NCBI GenBank assembly: GCA_937958995.1
Contig: CALGAP010000008.1
Coordinates: forward strand, 248,001-312,000
Source: an uncultured Chitinophagaceae bacterium
Lineage (GTDB): Bacteria > Bacteroidota > Bacteroidia > Chitinophagales > Chitinophagaceae
Direction of reading: 5' to 3'
DNA length: 64,000 bases
Positions 1 to 9,318 of this stretch are shown here, piece by piece. Position 1 is the stretch's first letter; every line of letters starts with the position of its first letter. The translations under genes were made by a program, and so were the position numbers. The notes beneath the pieces are model-generated. The model made no database searches, was not told the DNA's origin, and saw nothing but the letters and a program-made list of their open reading frames with translations.

Positions 1-1153
1 CATCTATCTGGGGCAAAATTTCATTCTGAACAATGCTTTCGGGCAGGTTCCAGTATGGACTGAATACTACCTGGTTCAGTTGCCCGGCGAACAATACAGT
101 GTTAGTACCTTCCTTGCCCACCACAATCGGCATATTAAACACATCCTTCTTCGCTTCTTTTACGTGTAACACAAATTCAGGGATGTTCACCACTATCAGT
201 TTACCCTCGGGCGCTGTGGGAATCCAGTGCATGCGCTGCATATTGATAAGTATCTGTTGCAGGCGTGCGGCTGCGGAAACGTTCAGTTCCTTAATTAACT
301 GAGATGAAATAACGCCGTCGGGTTTATACCCATATGAAATCTGAACAGACTTCACTGCGCTGTCGAGCGCTTTGTTAAAAACGGCGAGTGTATCATTAGC
401 GGGTATATGACCAGTGATGGCCAGTCTCTTTTTGATGATCGCAATACTGGTATCCTTACTGCCCAGTTTCCATTTCTTCTTCGGGCGAGGTATTTCGGGC
501 CAGCCACCATTTTTTACATAACCTATATATTTTTCCAGTTCGTCTTTCAACGCGTTATACATCTCATTGTTAATGCCGCGGCGGTCCTTTTCATTCACCA
601 GGTTTTCGGCCATGTTCAGCGATTCCATTTTCATGGCGGGCAAAAAATGATCGCGGGCCAGCGCCGTCATGCGCGGATCGCCATACACGTCGGAAGTATA
701 GTTGATGAAGCGCCAGGTGAGCATCATTTCCGTTTTGGCAATTTCAGCATTTCGCTCCGATATAGAGAGTGATTCTTTGGCAGCAAGACGATCGAGCGTG
801 TGGTCGAGATTTTTTCTTTCACCGGCGCTGTCTTTATTGAAATCGTATAAATTTCTGAACGCCAGCGCCTGCTCATTCAGGCCGCGACTGTCGAACCAGG
901 CAAATTCAAAATTCCGCGCGTAGTAAAATTCGCGGAGCTGTGGGCCCACGGTATCATTCAGTTGTTGTTCGGCAATAAAATTTTCGAGGCGGGCGCTGTC
1001 GAGAAAAAGATCATTGTAAGCGTTGGTTTTATTGATCTCTGTATTTCTCTTCAGTTTCTTCCCATTCACATTCACTGTAGTACTATTGTCAGAATCGTCA
1101 CTACAGGCGGCAAGCACCAGGGCGGCCACTATTGCTATATAAATTGTTTTCAT
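1..1153 (-). CDS. L,D-transpeptidase of the YcbB/LdtD type, lipoprotein, 3' end cut by window
   Basis: The reading frame opens at an ATG at 1153 and runs without a stop to the left edge, so about 384 residues are visible and the C-terminus is missing. The N-terminus MKTIYIAIVAALVLAACSDD is a lipoprotein signal with Cys17 as the lipidation site. The middle is helical and resembles the scaffold domain of YcbB-type enzymes. The visible end contains the start of a YkuD-like catalytic domain (MPIVVGKEG, then VVFSPYWNLPESIVQNEILP), a pattern typical of the family. The catalytic Cys/His motif lies beyond the window. These enzymes make 3-3 crosslinks in peptidoglycan in the periplasm. The family call is from the motif; activity cannot be checked here. 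Confidence 0.8.
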   Translation of the reverse strand, partial: MKTIYIAIVAALVLAACSDDSDNSTTVNVNGKKLKRNTEINKTNAYNDLFLDSARLENFIAEQQLNDTVGPQLREFYYARNFEFAWFDSRGLNEQALAFRNLYDFNKDSAGERKNLDHTLDRLAAKESLSISERNAEIAKTEMMLTWRFINYTSDVYGDPRMTALARDHFLPAMKMESLNMAENLVNEKDRRGINNEMYNALKDELEKYIGYVKNGGWPEIPRPKKKWKLGSKDTSIAIIKKRLAITGHIPANDTLAVFNKALDSAVKSVQISYGYKPDGVISSQLIKELNVSAAARLQQILINMQRMHWIPTAPEGKLIVVNIPEFVLHVKEAKKDVFNMPIVVGKEGTNTVLFAGQLNQVVFSPYWNLPESIVQNEILPQID

Positions 1154-1180
1154 CAAGGTAATGTTTCAAAACTTATGCCC

Positions 1181-1918
1181 TCATAGTTCAATTAAAAAGA
1201 AAGGCAATGTATATCCTGCTTTCTGCAATACGGGTTTGGCCACGTTAAAAACTTTAACACCGCCGGGTGCTTCAGCCTGCAAATGGCCTGCGTGCGCATG
1301 ACCATGGAAGGCCGCAATCACTTTGCGCCGGCTGAGCGGTTCTGCCAGTCGTGAACAACCCAGGAATGGATACAGCACTTCCGGCTCGCCCTGCACGGTT
1401 TCTTTGATGGGTGCATAATGCATTAAGGCAATTTTCCTGATGTTTTCATTTTCTTTCTCCAGCCTTGCCAGCGCGCGATCGAGGCGAAGCGCTTCATTCA
1501 ATGCTTCCTGCACAAAATTTTTCATACCCTCCTCCCCAAACATCGAGAGCATGTAATTGTCGAAGCCGCCTCCAAATCCTTTTATACCCGCCACGCCAAC
1601 GCCGTCAATAATCACCGATTCGCCGTCGAGCACGTGCACGCGTTCACTTTGCACAATCTGCCGGATCATTTTCTGGCGGCCTTTTTCATAATCGTGATTG
1701 CCCAGTACGGCTACCACCGGTATACTGCAGGTTTTTAGTTCATCGGCCAGCACCTGCGCCTCCTCTTCATCTCCGGTATCGGTCAGATCGCCGCCGATGA
1801 GCAGCACATCTGCCTTTGCCGAAATTTCCTTGAAGCAATCCACCCAGTGACCTTTATCGGCCACGCGCGTGTGCAGATCGGCGATGGCGGCAATGCGCGT
1901 TTTCTTTTCTTCCAGCAT
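1181..1918 (-). CDS. calcineurin-like metallophosphoesterase
   Basis: A 245-residue cytoplasmic protein with the full metallophosphoesterase motif set: DLH (Asp14, His16), GGDLTD (Asp44), GNHD (Asn74, His75), HYAP and a C-terminal GHAHAG. These residues bind a two-metal centre that hydrolyses phosphoesters; the substrate is unknown. The ATG at 1918 is preferred. A TTG at 1924 in the same frame would overlap the upstream stop and add two residues. It follows the nucleotidyltransferase gene after a few bases, so the two are probably co-transcribed. Confidence 0.85.
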   Translation of the reverse strand: MLEEKKTRIAAIADLHTRVADKGHWVDCFKEISAKADVLLIGGDLTDTGDEEEAQVLADELKTCSIPVVAVLGNHDYEKGRQKMIRQIVQSERVHVLDGESVIIDGVGVAGIKGFGGGFDNYMLSMFGEEGMKNFVQEALNEALRLDRALARLEKENENIRKIALMHYAPIKETVQGEPEVLYPFLGCSRLAEPLSRRKVIAAFHGHAHAGHLQAEAPGGVKVFNVAKPVLQKAGYTLPFFLIEL

Positions 1919-1920
1919 TA

Positions 1921-2664
1921 TCAAATGGTTTTAATGGTCATTGCCTTGTAGTCCCACTCCTTAACATCAATGCTGTATTGCGTTTGATCGATCAGGGGAC
2001 CACGGCAGACTTTCTCCACCTGGCAGGGCAGGGTATATTGCGTGTGTGCACGCTGCATCAGTTCATCGAAAAGCCATTTGGGAACACAGCGCTGATAATC
2101 GGCGGGATACACAAACTGGAAGTTGATGATCTGCGCCAGCAATAAATGCCAGTGATGATCGAGGCGCATCAGCACATGTTTCCAGTCCATATGTTCACCC
2201 CATTTCAATATGAGGTGATTCACGTCGGCGCCATCATATCTTTCCCGGTTTTGCACATACACTTTGCACCACAACAATTCTTCGGCGGGTATCAGCAAGG
2301 TATCAACGCCTTCGAGCGCCGATTGAGTGGCTCGCTGGTACCAGGTGTCATCAATCAGGCAGATTGCGTTAGGCGAATGAAAAATGATGTCGATATAATA
2401 TTCTCCGTGAAAAATCTTGGCCAGCCAGCGGGCATCGGTCAGTTCGGTGCGGTAACCACGATCCTGGAAAAAACTGATGATCTTCGAAAACTCCGAGTAT
2501 TTACAAAACACGTCCAGGTCTTTGGTATCGCGGCAGATGCCGGTATAGTGAAACATGGCAAAGGCCCCGCCCAGCATGTATTCGGCTCCGCTCTCGTTCA
2601 AGAGTGTGAGTGCTTCTTTATAAAAAGCATGCGCTTCTTTTTTTTGTTCAATGGTGCTTATCAT
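1921..2664 (-). CDS. nucleotidyltransferase-fold protein
   Basis: A 247-residue protein. Residues 32-51 hold the pattern GGAFAMFHYTGICRDTKDLD, matching the nucleotidyltransferase superfamily signature: GG, then two acidic metal ligands Asp49 and Asp51. No partner antitoxin-like gene is adjacent. The next gene is a metallophosphoesterase whose start nearly touches this stop, so the pair may form a small operon. The acceptor substrate is unknown. The rest of the protein, rich in Trp and His, is not recognised. Confidence 0.65.
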   Translation of the reverse strand: MISTIEQKKEAHAFYKEALTLLNESGAEYMLGGAFAMFHYTGICRDTKDLDVFCKYSEFSKIISFFQDRGYRTELTDARWLAKIFHGEYYIDIIFHSPNAICLIDDTWYQRATQSALEGVDTLLIPAEELLWCKVYVQNRERYDGADVNHLILKWGEHMDWKHVLMRLDHHWHLLLAQIINFQFVYPADYQRCVPKWLFDELMQRAHTQYTLPCQVEKVCRGPLIDQTQYSIDVKEWDYKAMTIKTI

Positions 2665-2777
2665 ACTTTATCACAAGCATATAAGCACATGCCACCATAT
2701 GTTTCAACGCAATAAGCGAGATATGGTGATGAAATTTTTCTACAATTCCGTCCCCGATCAAGATAGCCGAGCCAGGA

Positions 2778-2862
2778 ATCGCGGATCAGTAGCAGATTTT
2801 AGGATGACGCGGAAAGCTCTAAGGCAATTGCCACGCCAAACATCCGCATAATCTGCGAAATC
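2778..2862. repeat. degenerate intergenic repeat of the ATCCGCGTAATC type
   Basis: This stretch lies in the 214-base gap upstream of the nucleotidyltransferase gene. It carries degenerate copies of a motif in both orientations: ATCGCGGATCAG and GATGACGCGGA on one side, CATCCGCATAATCTGCGAAATC-like bases (2841-2862) on the other. Related sequences occur near 23721-23775, 34974-35013 and 36535-36556, always between genes. It looks like a decayed dispersed repeat. No coding capacity was seen. Confidence 0.4.
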
Positions 2863-2878
2863 AAATAATTCCATGATC

Positions 2879-3376
2879 TTACTTGCTATCGCATAATTGA
2901 ATATTGTTCGTGTTCTTCGTGCTGATCTGGATCTTATTCACCTTGTTGGCGGCATCGAAATAGAGAATGATGATGCCATAGGCGGTGGCGTATGCCTCCC
3001 AGTTATCAGACTTCATGCGGGGATTACCCAAGTGTTTGAAAAGGGTGTTACGCGGCATGCCGATAAGCGGAATGCTCAGTTTGCCTTTAAACTTGGGACC
3101 GATTTCTATATAATCGCGCTGGGTATAGAAGTAGAGGTCGCGGTCTTTGAAAAAAACATTGGTGCCGCATTTGGCGCTGTCTTTCTCCGACGCGGCCGAA
3201 GTGTAGCAGGGAAACCTGGACTTGATCTGGTCGTCGGGTACATCGGCCTTCAGTCCATTTACTTTACCATCAAGGATATCGACTTCAAAAACGGGGCAAT
3301 CTGCTTTAGTGGTAAGTTGAGCTGCAGCCACCAGGGCCGGAGCAGCCAACAGAAGGGTCAGGACATATTTCTTCAT
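2879..3376 (-). CDS. secreted protein of unknown function
   Basis: A 165-residue protein with a clear signal peptide (MKKYVLTLLLAAPALVAAAQ, cleavage after about residue 19). The mature part has four Cys residues (near 27, 57, 70 and the C-terminus), which could form disulphides in the periplasm. The family is not recognised. The gene stands alone, with its own gaps on both sides, and points the same way as its neighbours. Confidence 0.6.
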   Translation of the reverse strand: MKKYVLTLLLAAPALVAAAQLTTKADCPVFEVDILDGKVNGLKADVPDDQIKSRFPCYTSAASEKDSAKCGTNVFFKDRDLYFYTQRDYIEIGPKFKGKLSIPLIGMPRNTLFKHLGNPRMKSDNWEAYATAYGIIILYFDAANKVNKIQISTKNTNNIQLCDSK

Positions 3377-3475
3377 GGTGAAAAGGATTGCACCGGAAAA
3401 GCAGCAAAAACTTTGCTAAAAAACAGGTTTAGCGGCCTTTAAGCCGGCAAACTTTCAAAACGTCTTTAATTACAA

Positions 3476-4000
3476 TCATTTAGATTTTTGTACAACACGC
3501 GTTTTTTTCACGTAGTACCTGTGGATCACCAGCGCCATAGGCAATCCCACGCAAAAAAGATGGATAACCATTTGCGGCAGCGCTCGTTTGAAACTGAAGG
3601 GTGGCAATGGAGGCACGTTGCTGAGCGGCACCACAACAAATTGCATTACCGCCCAAACAACGATACCCCACAACATCCCCGTAACAACAATGTGCGGGGC
3701 ATAAGGCCTTATCCAGGGATAAAGGAAGAAGAATGTGACTGTAAACGCGAATGCTATTATGAAATGAAAGAGTAAACCCATCACTACTATGCCCGCACCG
3801 CCAATAAAGGCCGGCCTGCCGAGGGCGCCGCTGGCAACATATTTCCACACACGATCGGGTGTCACATCATTCCAGAAATATGCCTGCACCATGGCGGCGG
3901 TGGCATCGAGCAGGCCGGTTAATAACCCTGCCAGCAATATGGCCTTTATTGCCGGCGCGAGCTGGTTCCTGCCAGTTGCTGTCAAAGAATGATTGGTCAT
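3476..4000 (-). CDS. conserved four-helix membrane protein
   Basis: A 174-residue protein with about four hydrophobic segments: around residues 18-40, 65-95, 103-128 and 143-160. There is a short cytoplasmic N-terminus and a basic C-terminus. The pattern GALGRPAFIGGAGIVVMGLL before the second helix is conserved-looking, but no family can be named with certainty. An overlapping frame in the same region is a shadow. It is probably monocistronic. Confidence 0.6.
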   Translation of the reverse strand: MTNHSLTATGRNQLAPAIKAILLAGLLTGLLDATAAMVQAYFWNDVTPDRVWKYVASGALGRPAFIGGAGIVVMGLLFHFIIAFAFTVTFFFLYPWIRPYAPHIVVTGMLWGIVVWAVMQFVVVPLSNVPPLPPFSFKRALPQMVIHLFCVGLPMALVIHRYYVKKTRVVQKSK

Positions 4001-4159
4001 TACTCAATTTTTAGAGTAATGAAAATATCAATCTGCTGCAGCAGGCATACCGGTATTCAACAGGCAGACGTATTCGTGGTGCAATGGTGCATTATCTGCC
4101 GCGTTATGGCTTTAATCGGCGCATGCGTGTAGTTGGTGGGTTGTAAACAGCGACTGGCA

Positions 4160-4870
4160 TCAGGCCTGGTTCTCCAGCACTGATATCACCAGCTCTTTAT
4201 AGCTGCGACCGATGGGAATTTGTTTCCCTGAAACCTCCACGTCGGTGGCAGTGAATGCATCCACTTTATCTTTCGCCACAATGTAAGAGCGGTGTATGCG
4301 CAGGAAATTATTCTTCGCAAGCATTTCTTCAATTTCGCTTAACTGAAATTTGGTAAGAATGCTCTTATTTTTAGTAGTAATGCGTACGTATTCGCGCAGA
4401 CTTTCAATAAACAGAATTTCATCCAGGTAAATCTTCACTCGCTTTTTACCTACGTTGAAAAAAATGTATAGTCGCTCGCCGGGATGGTGTGCGCTCGAAG
4501 GCAGGCCAATGTCATTTTGCTGCTTCAGTTTATTCACCGCTTTCAGGAAACGATTGAACCGGATGGGTTTTATCAGGTAATCCACCACGTTCAGATCAAA
4601 TGCCTGCAAGGCATAATTATTATAAGCCGATGTAATAATGACGGCCGGTGGATTCCTGAGCGAGTCCAAAAAATCGAGACCCTTCAGTTTCGGCAAATGA
4701 ATATCCAGGAAAATGAGGTCTATCTTTTCACGTTGCAACACCTCCATGGCGTAGATGGCATCGCTGCACACCCCTTTCAATTCCAGGAATGGCACCTGGT
4801 TGATATAGTCTGTCAGCACTTCTGCCGCCAGCGGCTCGTCTTCTACTATGATACAGCTATATTTCAACAT
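4160..4870 (-). CDS. LytTR-family response regulator
   Basis: A 236-residue regulator. The receiver domain covers residues 1-120, with acidic pocket Glu10/Asp11, phospho-acceptor Asp56 (IFLDIHLP) and Lys101. A LytTR DNA-binding domain covers about 140-235 (FLRIHRSYIVAKDKV and IPIGRSYKE are typical). It overlaps the end of the upstream kinase gene by 14 bases, so the two form a cognate pair. LytTR regulators bind direct repeats ahead of their targets; no such target could be assigned here. Confidence 0.92.
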   Translation of the reverse strand: MLKYSCIIVEDEPLAAEVLTDYINQVPFLELKGVCSDAIYAMEVLQREKIDLIFLDIHLPKLKGLDFLDSLRNPPAVIITSAYNNYALQAFDLNVVDYLIKPIRFNRFLKAVNKLKQQNDIGLPSSAHHPGERLYIFFNVGKKRVKIYLDEILFIESLREYVRITTKNKSILTKFQLSEIEEMLAKNNFLRIHRSYIVAKDKVDAFTATDVEVSGKQIPIGRSYKELVISVLENQA

Positions 4871-5921
4871 GGCTGTTTAGATTTAATGAAAGATGTACCT
4901 TAAAGCTGTTGCCCTGGTCTTTTACATCCAGGTTAAAATCTTTATACATCAGTTCCAATTGTCGCCGCACATTGTACAACCCGATATTCTTCGTGCCGTT
5001 TGGTATTGGTACTACCTCACGACTGTTCTCAACCGTAAAGTTAAGATAGCTTTTCTCCACCTGCATATCAATATGCACAAACGACTGAAAGCGTGTTTCA
5101 CTCACTCCATGTTTAAACGCGTTTTCTACAAAGGGCAACAATAACAAAGGCGTTATCTGGTAAACATTGCTATCGATATTTTTTGTAAAACTCACTTCCA
5201 GCCTGTTGTTGTACCGCATTCTTTCCAGCTCCAGGTAATCTTCCAGCACTTTTATTTCATCGGTCAATGCAATGCGTTCCTGCCCTGATTCATACAGCAT
5301 AAAGCGCAACAGTTCGGAGAGTTTCATCACCACTTCAGCTGTATCATCCGATTTTTTGCGCGCCAGCGCATAAATATTGTTCAGCGTATTCATCAGGAAG
5401 TGCGGGTTGGTCTGGTTGCGGAGAAATTTCAGTTCTGTCTCCATTTTTTCCTTCAACAAATTTTTCTCCCTGTCCTTGGTCCTCAACTGCATGCGCGCAA
5501 ATTTCAGAGCCGCCGCCATACCTGCCACAAAACCGATTTCCATCAATCCTGAAAGCACTGCTCTTACCGTAAACAATTTGGCATGCGGCCAGCGGTCTTC
5601 GTAGATCAGCGTGTCGATCACGTATCGCATATTCAATCGCAGCAGCACGATACTCACGGCTGTTACCAGCACCACTTCCGCCCCGATGCGCCACACATTT
5701 TTTCTGCCCGTTTGTATATCTTTTATTGAGACATACAGTATGAAATAGGTAAGCAAAATTTTTGGCGGCAGGCTCGAGAGCACGGCCAGCAAGGCCTTCC
5801 ACATTTGTTCGTTCTCCGACAAACCGTCGGTCATCATTGGCTGTATCCACACAAACATCAGCACGGAATCCTGCAGGGTATAGGCCAGCCAAAAGGCTAT
5901 ATGCAACATCAATCGCTTCAT
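4857..5921 (-). CDS. LytS/YesM-type sensor histidine kinase
   Basis: A 354-residue membrane kinase. About four hydrophobic segments occupy residues 1-140 (around 5-27, 45-65, 80-95 and 117-140), followed by a short coiled coil. The His_kinase domain follows, with the motif RNQTNPHFLMNTLNNIYAL and phospho-acceptor His174. A C-terminal ATPase domain carries LLLPFVENAFKHG (N box) and NIGLYNVRRQLEL. No periplasmic sensor domain of note is present, so the signal is probably membrane-derived. It is the partner of the LytTR regulator it overlaps. Confidence 0.92.
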   Translation of the reverse strand: MKRLMLHIAFWLAYTLQDSVLMFVWIQPMMTDGLSENEQMWKALLAVLSSLPPKILLTYFILYVSIKDIQTGRKNVWRIGAEVVLVTAVSIVLLRLNMRYVIDTLIYEDRWPHAKLFTVRAVLSGLMEIGFVAGMAAALKFARMQLRTKDREKNLLKEKMETELKFLRNQTNPHFLMNTLNNIYALARKKSDDTAEVVMKLSELLRFMLYESGQERIALTDEIKVLEDYLELERMRYNNRLEVSFTKNIDSNVYQITPLLLLPFVENAFKHGVSETRFQSFVHIDMQVEKSYLNFTVENSREVVPIPNGTKNIGLYNVRRQLELMYKDFNLDVKDQGNSFKVHLSLNLNSHVEI

Positions 5922-6142
5922 GCAGCGTAAAAGTCGTAAAAAACCTGATCACAGAGGAGGATGGCTACAGGCGGCGGGTTTTGTATGACGAAGGAGGGTT
6001 TGATAAGGATGAAATGCGGAGCAAGGAAGGAACCGAACTTAGAAAATTAAAAGCGCCTAAAAAAAAACAATCTGCGTCTTTCTGCTGGTGAGGCGGTTAT
6101 ATGTTTGAACTAATTTTACGCCTTTCCTTCAAACTCCCTGCT

Positions 6143-7675
6143 ATGTTTACCAAGTTGTTGCGTCCAGGTTTGTACGCGTTTTTTTCAATAATATTTTTTT
6201 CTTGTGCCGGCACCCGGCAGGCTACAGAATCTGTGGTGCCCGGCCAACCGAAGGCGGCCCGCGAATTTCGTGCGGTCTGGGTGGCTACGGTGGCGAATAT
6301 TAACTGGCCCAGTAAACCGGGACTATCCACGGCAGAGCAACAAAAAGAAGCCATTGCCCTCCTCGATTTTCTGAAAGATCATCACTTCAATGCCGTTATA
6401 TTCCAGGTACGGCCCCAAGCCGATGCCTTATACCAGAGCAGGTATGAGCCCTGGTCGTATTACCTTACCGGTCAGCAGGGCAAAGCGCCCGAGCCATTTT
6501 ACGACCCGCTCAGCTTCTGGATTGAAGAAGCGCACAAGCGCGGGCTGGAACTGCATGTATGGCTCAATCCATATCGCGCGCATCACGTAAGTGGGGGACC
6601 AGTGAGCGAACATTCCATGGTAAAGAAAATGCCCAACGATGTGGTGCATTTAAAAGAAGGCTACTGGTGGTTTGACCCGTCGAAAAAATCAGTGCAGGAT
6701 CATGGGGTGAATGTGGTGATGGACCTGGTAAAAAGATATGATATAGACGGCGTGCATTTCGACGACTATTTTTATCCGTACCCTTCCTATAATGGTAATG
6801 TTGATTTTCCCGACAGCGCAAGCTATGCGCAATATCTGTTGAGTGGCGGTAAATTATCGAAAGGCGACTGGCGCCGCGAGAGCGTAAATAAATTCATTGA
6901 ACGATTATACAAAAACATCAAGGCTGAAAAGAAGCACGTGAAATTCGGATTGAGCCCTTTCGGTTTCTGGCGCCCCGGCTATCCTGAATCGGTGACTGGT
7001 GGTTTCGACCAGTATGATCAGTTGTATGCCGACGCCAGACTCTGGCTCAACAAAGGATGGATCGATTATTTTTCTCCGCAATTATACTGGCCTATCAGCC
7101 GCATTCCTTATAGTTTTCCCGTATTACTTGGCTGGTGGGCCGGCGAAAACACGAAGCAACGTCACCTATGGCCGGGCATCAGCGTTGGCCGCGATACCGG
7201 CGTAAAGACGGTGATGGAAACCATTCACCAGGTGATGACCGCGCGCGGCATGTTGCCCTCCAGCGCAGGCGTAGTGCATTGGAGCATTTCTTCCGTTACC
7301 AATAATCCCAACCTCGCCAAAGCACTGCTGGAAGGTCCCTATGCCAATGATGCACTGGTGCCTGCCAGTAAATGGCTCGATAGCAAAGCGCCCGTCGCTC
7401 CATTAGTAAGAACCAATCAGCAGGATTCGCTTATCAACATCAGCTGGACGCACAACAATGCAAAAGATGTTTTTCGCTGGGTGGTGTATTATCAATACGG
7501 CAACCACTGGAGCTATCGTATTGTAAACCGCGACGACCGCAGTATGCAGCTGAGCGTCTTGCAAGGAAAAAATAAACTCAATGTCGTGGCAGTTACCGCC
7601 GTTGACCGTGCGGGAAATGAAAGTGTGCGCACTGAAGTGAATCTGAACGTGACGGCGAACCTGCCGCGGCGATAA
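6143..7675 (+). CDS. GH10-like (DUF187) glycosyl hydrolase lipoprotein
   Basis: About 510 residues. The ATG at 6143 is chosen because it gives a proper lipoprotein signal (MFTKLLRPGLYAFFSIIFFS then Cys); an upstream ATG at 6101 would bury it behind 14 extra residues. Family-typical blocks follow: REFRAVWVATVANINWPSKPG, FQVRPQADALYQS, LNPYRAHH, YDIDGVHFDDYFYPYP and GLSPFGFW. This TIM-barrel family (glycosyl hydrolase-like 10) acts on cell-surface or peptidoglycan-type glycans. The C-terminal hundred residues look like a fibronectin type III-like beta domain. It is divergent from the LytS kinase gene on its left. Confidence 0.88.
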   Translation: MFTKLLRPGLYAFFSIIFFSCAGTRQATESVVPGQPKAAREFRAVWVATVANINWPSKPGLSTAEQQKEAIALLDFLKDHHFNAVIFQVRPQADALYQSRYEPWSYYLTGQQGKAPEPFYDPLSFWIEEAHKRGLELHVWLNPYRAHHVSGGPVSEHSMVKKMPNDVVHLKEGYWWFDPSKKSVQDHGVNVVMDLVKRYDIDGVHFDDYFYPYPSYNGNVDFPDSASYAQYLLSGGKLSKGDWRRESVNKFIERLYKNIKAEKKHVKFGLSPFGFWRPGYPESVTGGFDQYDQLYADARLWLNKGWIDYFSPQLYWPISRIPYSFPVLLGWWAGENTKQRHLWPGISVGRDTGVKTVMETIHQVMTARGMLPSSAGVVHWSISSVTNNPNLAKALLEGPYANDALVPASKWLDSKAPVAPLVRTNQQDSLINISWTHNNAKDVFRWVVYYQYGNHWSYRIVNRDDRSMQLSVLQGKNKLNVVAVTAVDRAGNESVRTEVNLNVTANLPRR

Positions 7676-7701
7676 GAAACCCGCGAACACGTAAAATGTT
7701 A

Positions 7702-7751
7702 GGACGGCCAGGTGACAGGTAGGCCACTTGTGACTTGGCCGTCCCTTTTTT
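7702..7751 (+). terminator. intrinsic terminator, also a copy of a dispersed palindrome
   Basis: GGACGGCCAGGTGACA (7702-7717) pairs with TGTGACTTGGCCGTCC (7729-7744) with two mismatches, followed directly by CTTTTTT. It sits 26 bases after the GH10-like gene, so it probably ends that transcript. A related sequence in the opposite orientation occurs at 23780-23842, which suggests that a dispersed palindromic repeat has been adopted as a terminator. Confidence 0.75.
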
Positions 7752-7824
7752 GGGGCCCCGTTAAAAGCGGGCTAATCGTGATCAGTGAGCTCAACCCGAT
7801 AAAGGCCACCTGCCAGGTTTTTTC

Positions 7825-8463
7825 CTATGCCCTCGCGCGTTGCAGGTTGCTATGAATTTCTTTCAATTGAAAAATATGCCGGTGCGTGTGAGCAACCAGG
7901 AAATGTACGTATTCGAACCTTGTCCATTCACCCACAACGGAACATAACAGCGGATCGGTACAGGTAACCGAGAGATCCAGGGCGCGAATGGCTTTGTTGA
8001 TCAGTTCGCGATAGCTTTTCAGTGCTACAATCAAAGTGTATTTGTCGTGGCACACATCTTCAGTGGGCAAAATAAAATCGCGGGCCTGCACCTCGGTACT
8101 GAAATCGAGCAGCATGGCTCTGATATCTTCTACGTACACATCGGGTTCGCGCCATGTTTTTTTCACCGGGCCATAAAGTGCATTCAGAATGGCTGTATCA
8201 GATTTGAATAAATGTTCACCCACCTGGCCGGCTGTCCACCCGCCATTAACAGGCACGCTGTTGATCTCACTTTCATCAAATGCCATCAGCACATCCACCA
8301 GTTCCTGCGTTACCTGTTTGAACTCGCGCAACAACTCTCCATTCTTTATGGAAACCTGGTTCGCCATAGTGCTTGTTTTCCCGTATGACGACCGGTTGGC
8401 TTCCGGGTGGACATTCTCCGGTACATTTTTCCCGGCGACAGGTATATAAAATTTGTTTTCCAT
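7825..8463 (-). CDS. DinB-family (DinB_2) protein
   Basis: A 212-residue protein if it starts at the ATG at 8463 (MENKFYIPVAGK); the frame stays open to 8526, but only through a poor N-terminus. From about residue 33 it shows the DinB-like four-helix bundle, with GGWTAGQVGEHLFKSD and VHFLVAHTHRHIFQLKEIH. His residues at equivalent places (HL in the first motif, HTHRH in the second) are the usual metal ligands. Members act as metal-dependent thiol-handling or stress proteins, or are uncharacterised. It is divergent from the GyrI-like gene. Confidence 0.75.
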   Translation of the reverse strand: MENKFYIPVAGKNVPENVHPEANRSSYGKTSTMANQVSIKNGELLREFKQVTQELVDVLMAFDESEINSVPVNGGWTAGQVGEHLFKSDTAILNALYGPVKKTWREPDVYVEDIRAMLLDFSTEVQARDFILPTEDVCHDKYTLIVALKSYRELINKAIRALDLSVTCTDPLLCSVVGEWTRFEYVHFLVAHTHRHIFQLKEIHSNLQRARA

Positions 8464-8562
8464 GGCTATACTATTTTTTGTTTTTCGGCTATAATGCTGA
8501 CACAAATTTGCGATAGAAAAAATCAAAACAGGGTGGGTATATCAGACTAATTGCAGGTGTGA

Positions 8563-8588
8563 TTGCGACAATGACGAAAAAGTCGCAA
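8563..8588. repeat. short inverted repeat in divergent promoter region
   Basis: TTGCGAC (8563-8569) and GTCGCAA (8582-8588) are perfect 7-base arms around a 12-base centre. They lie in the 219-base gap between the divergent DinB and GyrI-like genes. It could be an operator for either gene. No T-run follows, so it is not a terminator. Confidence 0.35.
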
Positions 8589-8682
8589 ACCACCTCCTGA
8601 ATTGTCGTTTTCGCCCCTCGTGTGAAGTGGCAGGCAGGAATATTTTTATCTGAAAGAATTTCAAAACGTAAAATGATCTACT

Positions 8683-9177
8683 ATGCTTGCAGAACCCAAA
8701 GTTGAACATTGGCAGGAGAAACCCTATGCCGCCATTCGCACGCGGGTAGCCATGATGGCTGTTCCTAAAGACTTGCCCCCGCTGATCTTTGAAGTATTGA
8801 ATTGGGTGAAAAAAAATAACCTCGGGCAAACGGGTCCTCCATTCTTTCGGTATCTGCGTATGGACAATGGTGTGCTTGATGTAGAAGTAGGCATACCGCT
8901 TAGCAAGTTGCCCACAGGTGATGGGCGAATAATTGCCGGTTCATTTCCCGAGGGGAAATATCTCACTGCCAGGCATACTGGTCCTTACACAACATTGCCC
9001 CAATCGCACCAGGCCGTGGAAAAATATGCCAGGGAAAATGGCTTAAAACCCGGAACCATAAAAGATGCTGACGGACAAGTCTGGGGTACGCGCGCGGAAT
9101 TTTATGTTTCTGATCCTATGGTGGAAAAAGATCCGTCGAAGTGGATTACTGATATTGCGTTGCTGCTGGAAGGTTAG
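8683..9177 (+). CDS. GyrI-like / AraC effector-binding domain protein
   Basis: A 164-residue stand-alone protein with the GyrI-like small-molecule-binding fold: KVEHWQEKPYAAIRTRV at the start, then GVLDVEVGIPLSKL, IIAGSFPEGKYLTARHTGPY and, at the end, a TDIALLLEG strand. In AraC regulators such domains bind ligands; as single-domain proteins some bind or hydrolyse toxic small molecules. No DNA-binding domain is present. The start at 8683 follows a divergent intergenic region. Confidence 0.8.
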   Translation: MLAEPKVEHWQEKPYAAIRTRVAMMAVPKDLPPLIFEVLNWVKKNNLGQTGPPFFRYLRMDNGVLDVEVGIPLSKLPTGDGRIIAGSFPEGKYLTARHTGPYTTLPQSHQAVEKYARENGLKPGTIKDADGQVWGTRAEFYVSDPMVEKDPSKWITDIALLLEG

Positions 9178-9240
9178 TGCGATTGCCGGCAATCAAGGTC
9201 ACCCGATCAGCTTACGAAAACCTTTTGCATATATAATCCA

Positions 9241-9281
9241 AAAAAATTAAAGCACCGGGAAATTATACCAGTGCTTTTTTT
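9241..9281. terminator. bidirectional intrinsic terminator
   Basis: AAAGCAC (9249-9255) pairs with GTGCTTT (9271-9277), extended inward by GG/CC after a bulge. There is an A-run on the left and a T-run on the right. It lies between the convergent GyrI-like and M28 peptidase genes and can end transcripts from both sides. Confidence 0.75.
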
Positions 9282-9318
9282 ATCAGTTGTTTTAAGTGTT
9301 CGAGGTTTTGGCTTCTTT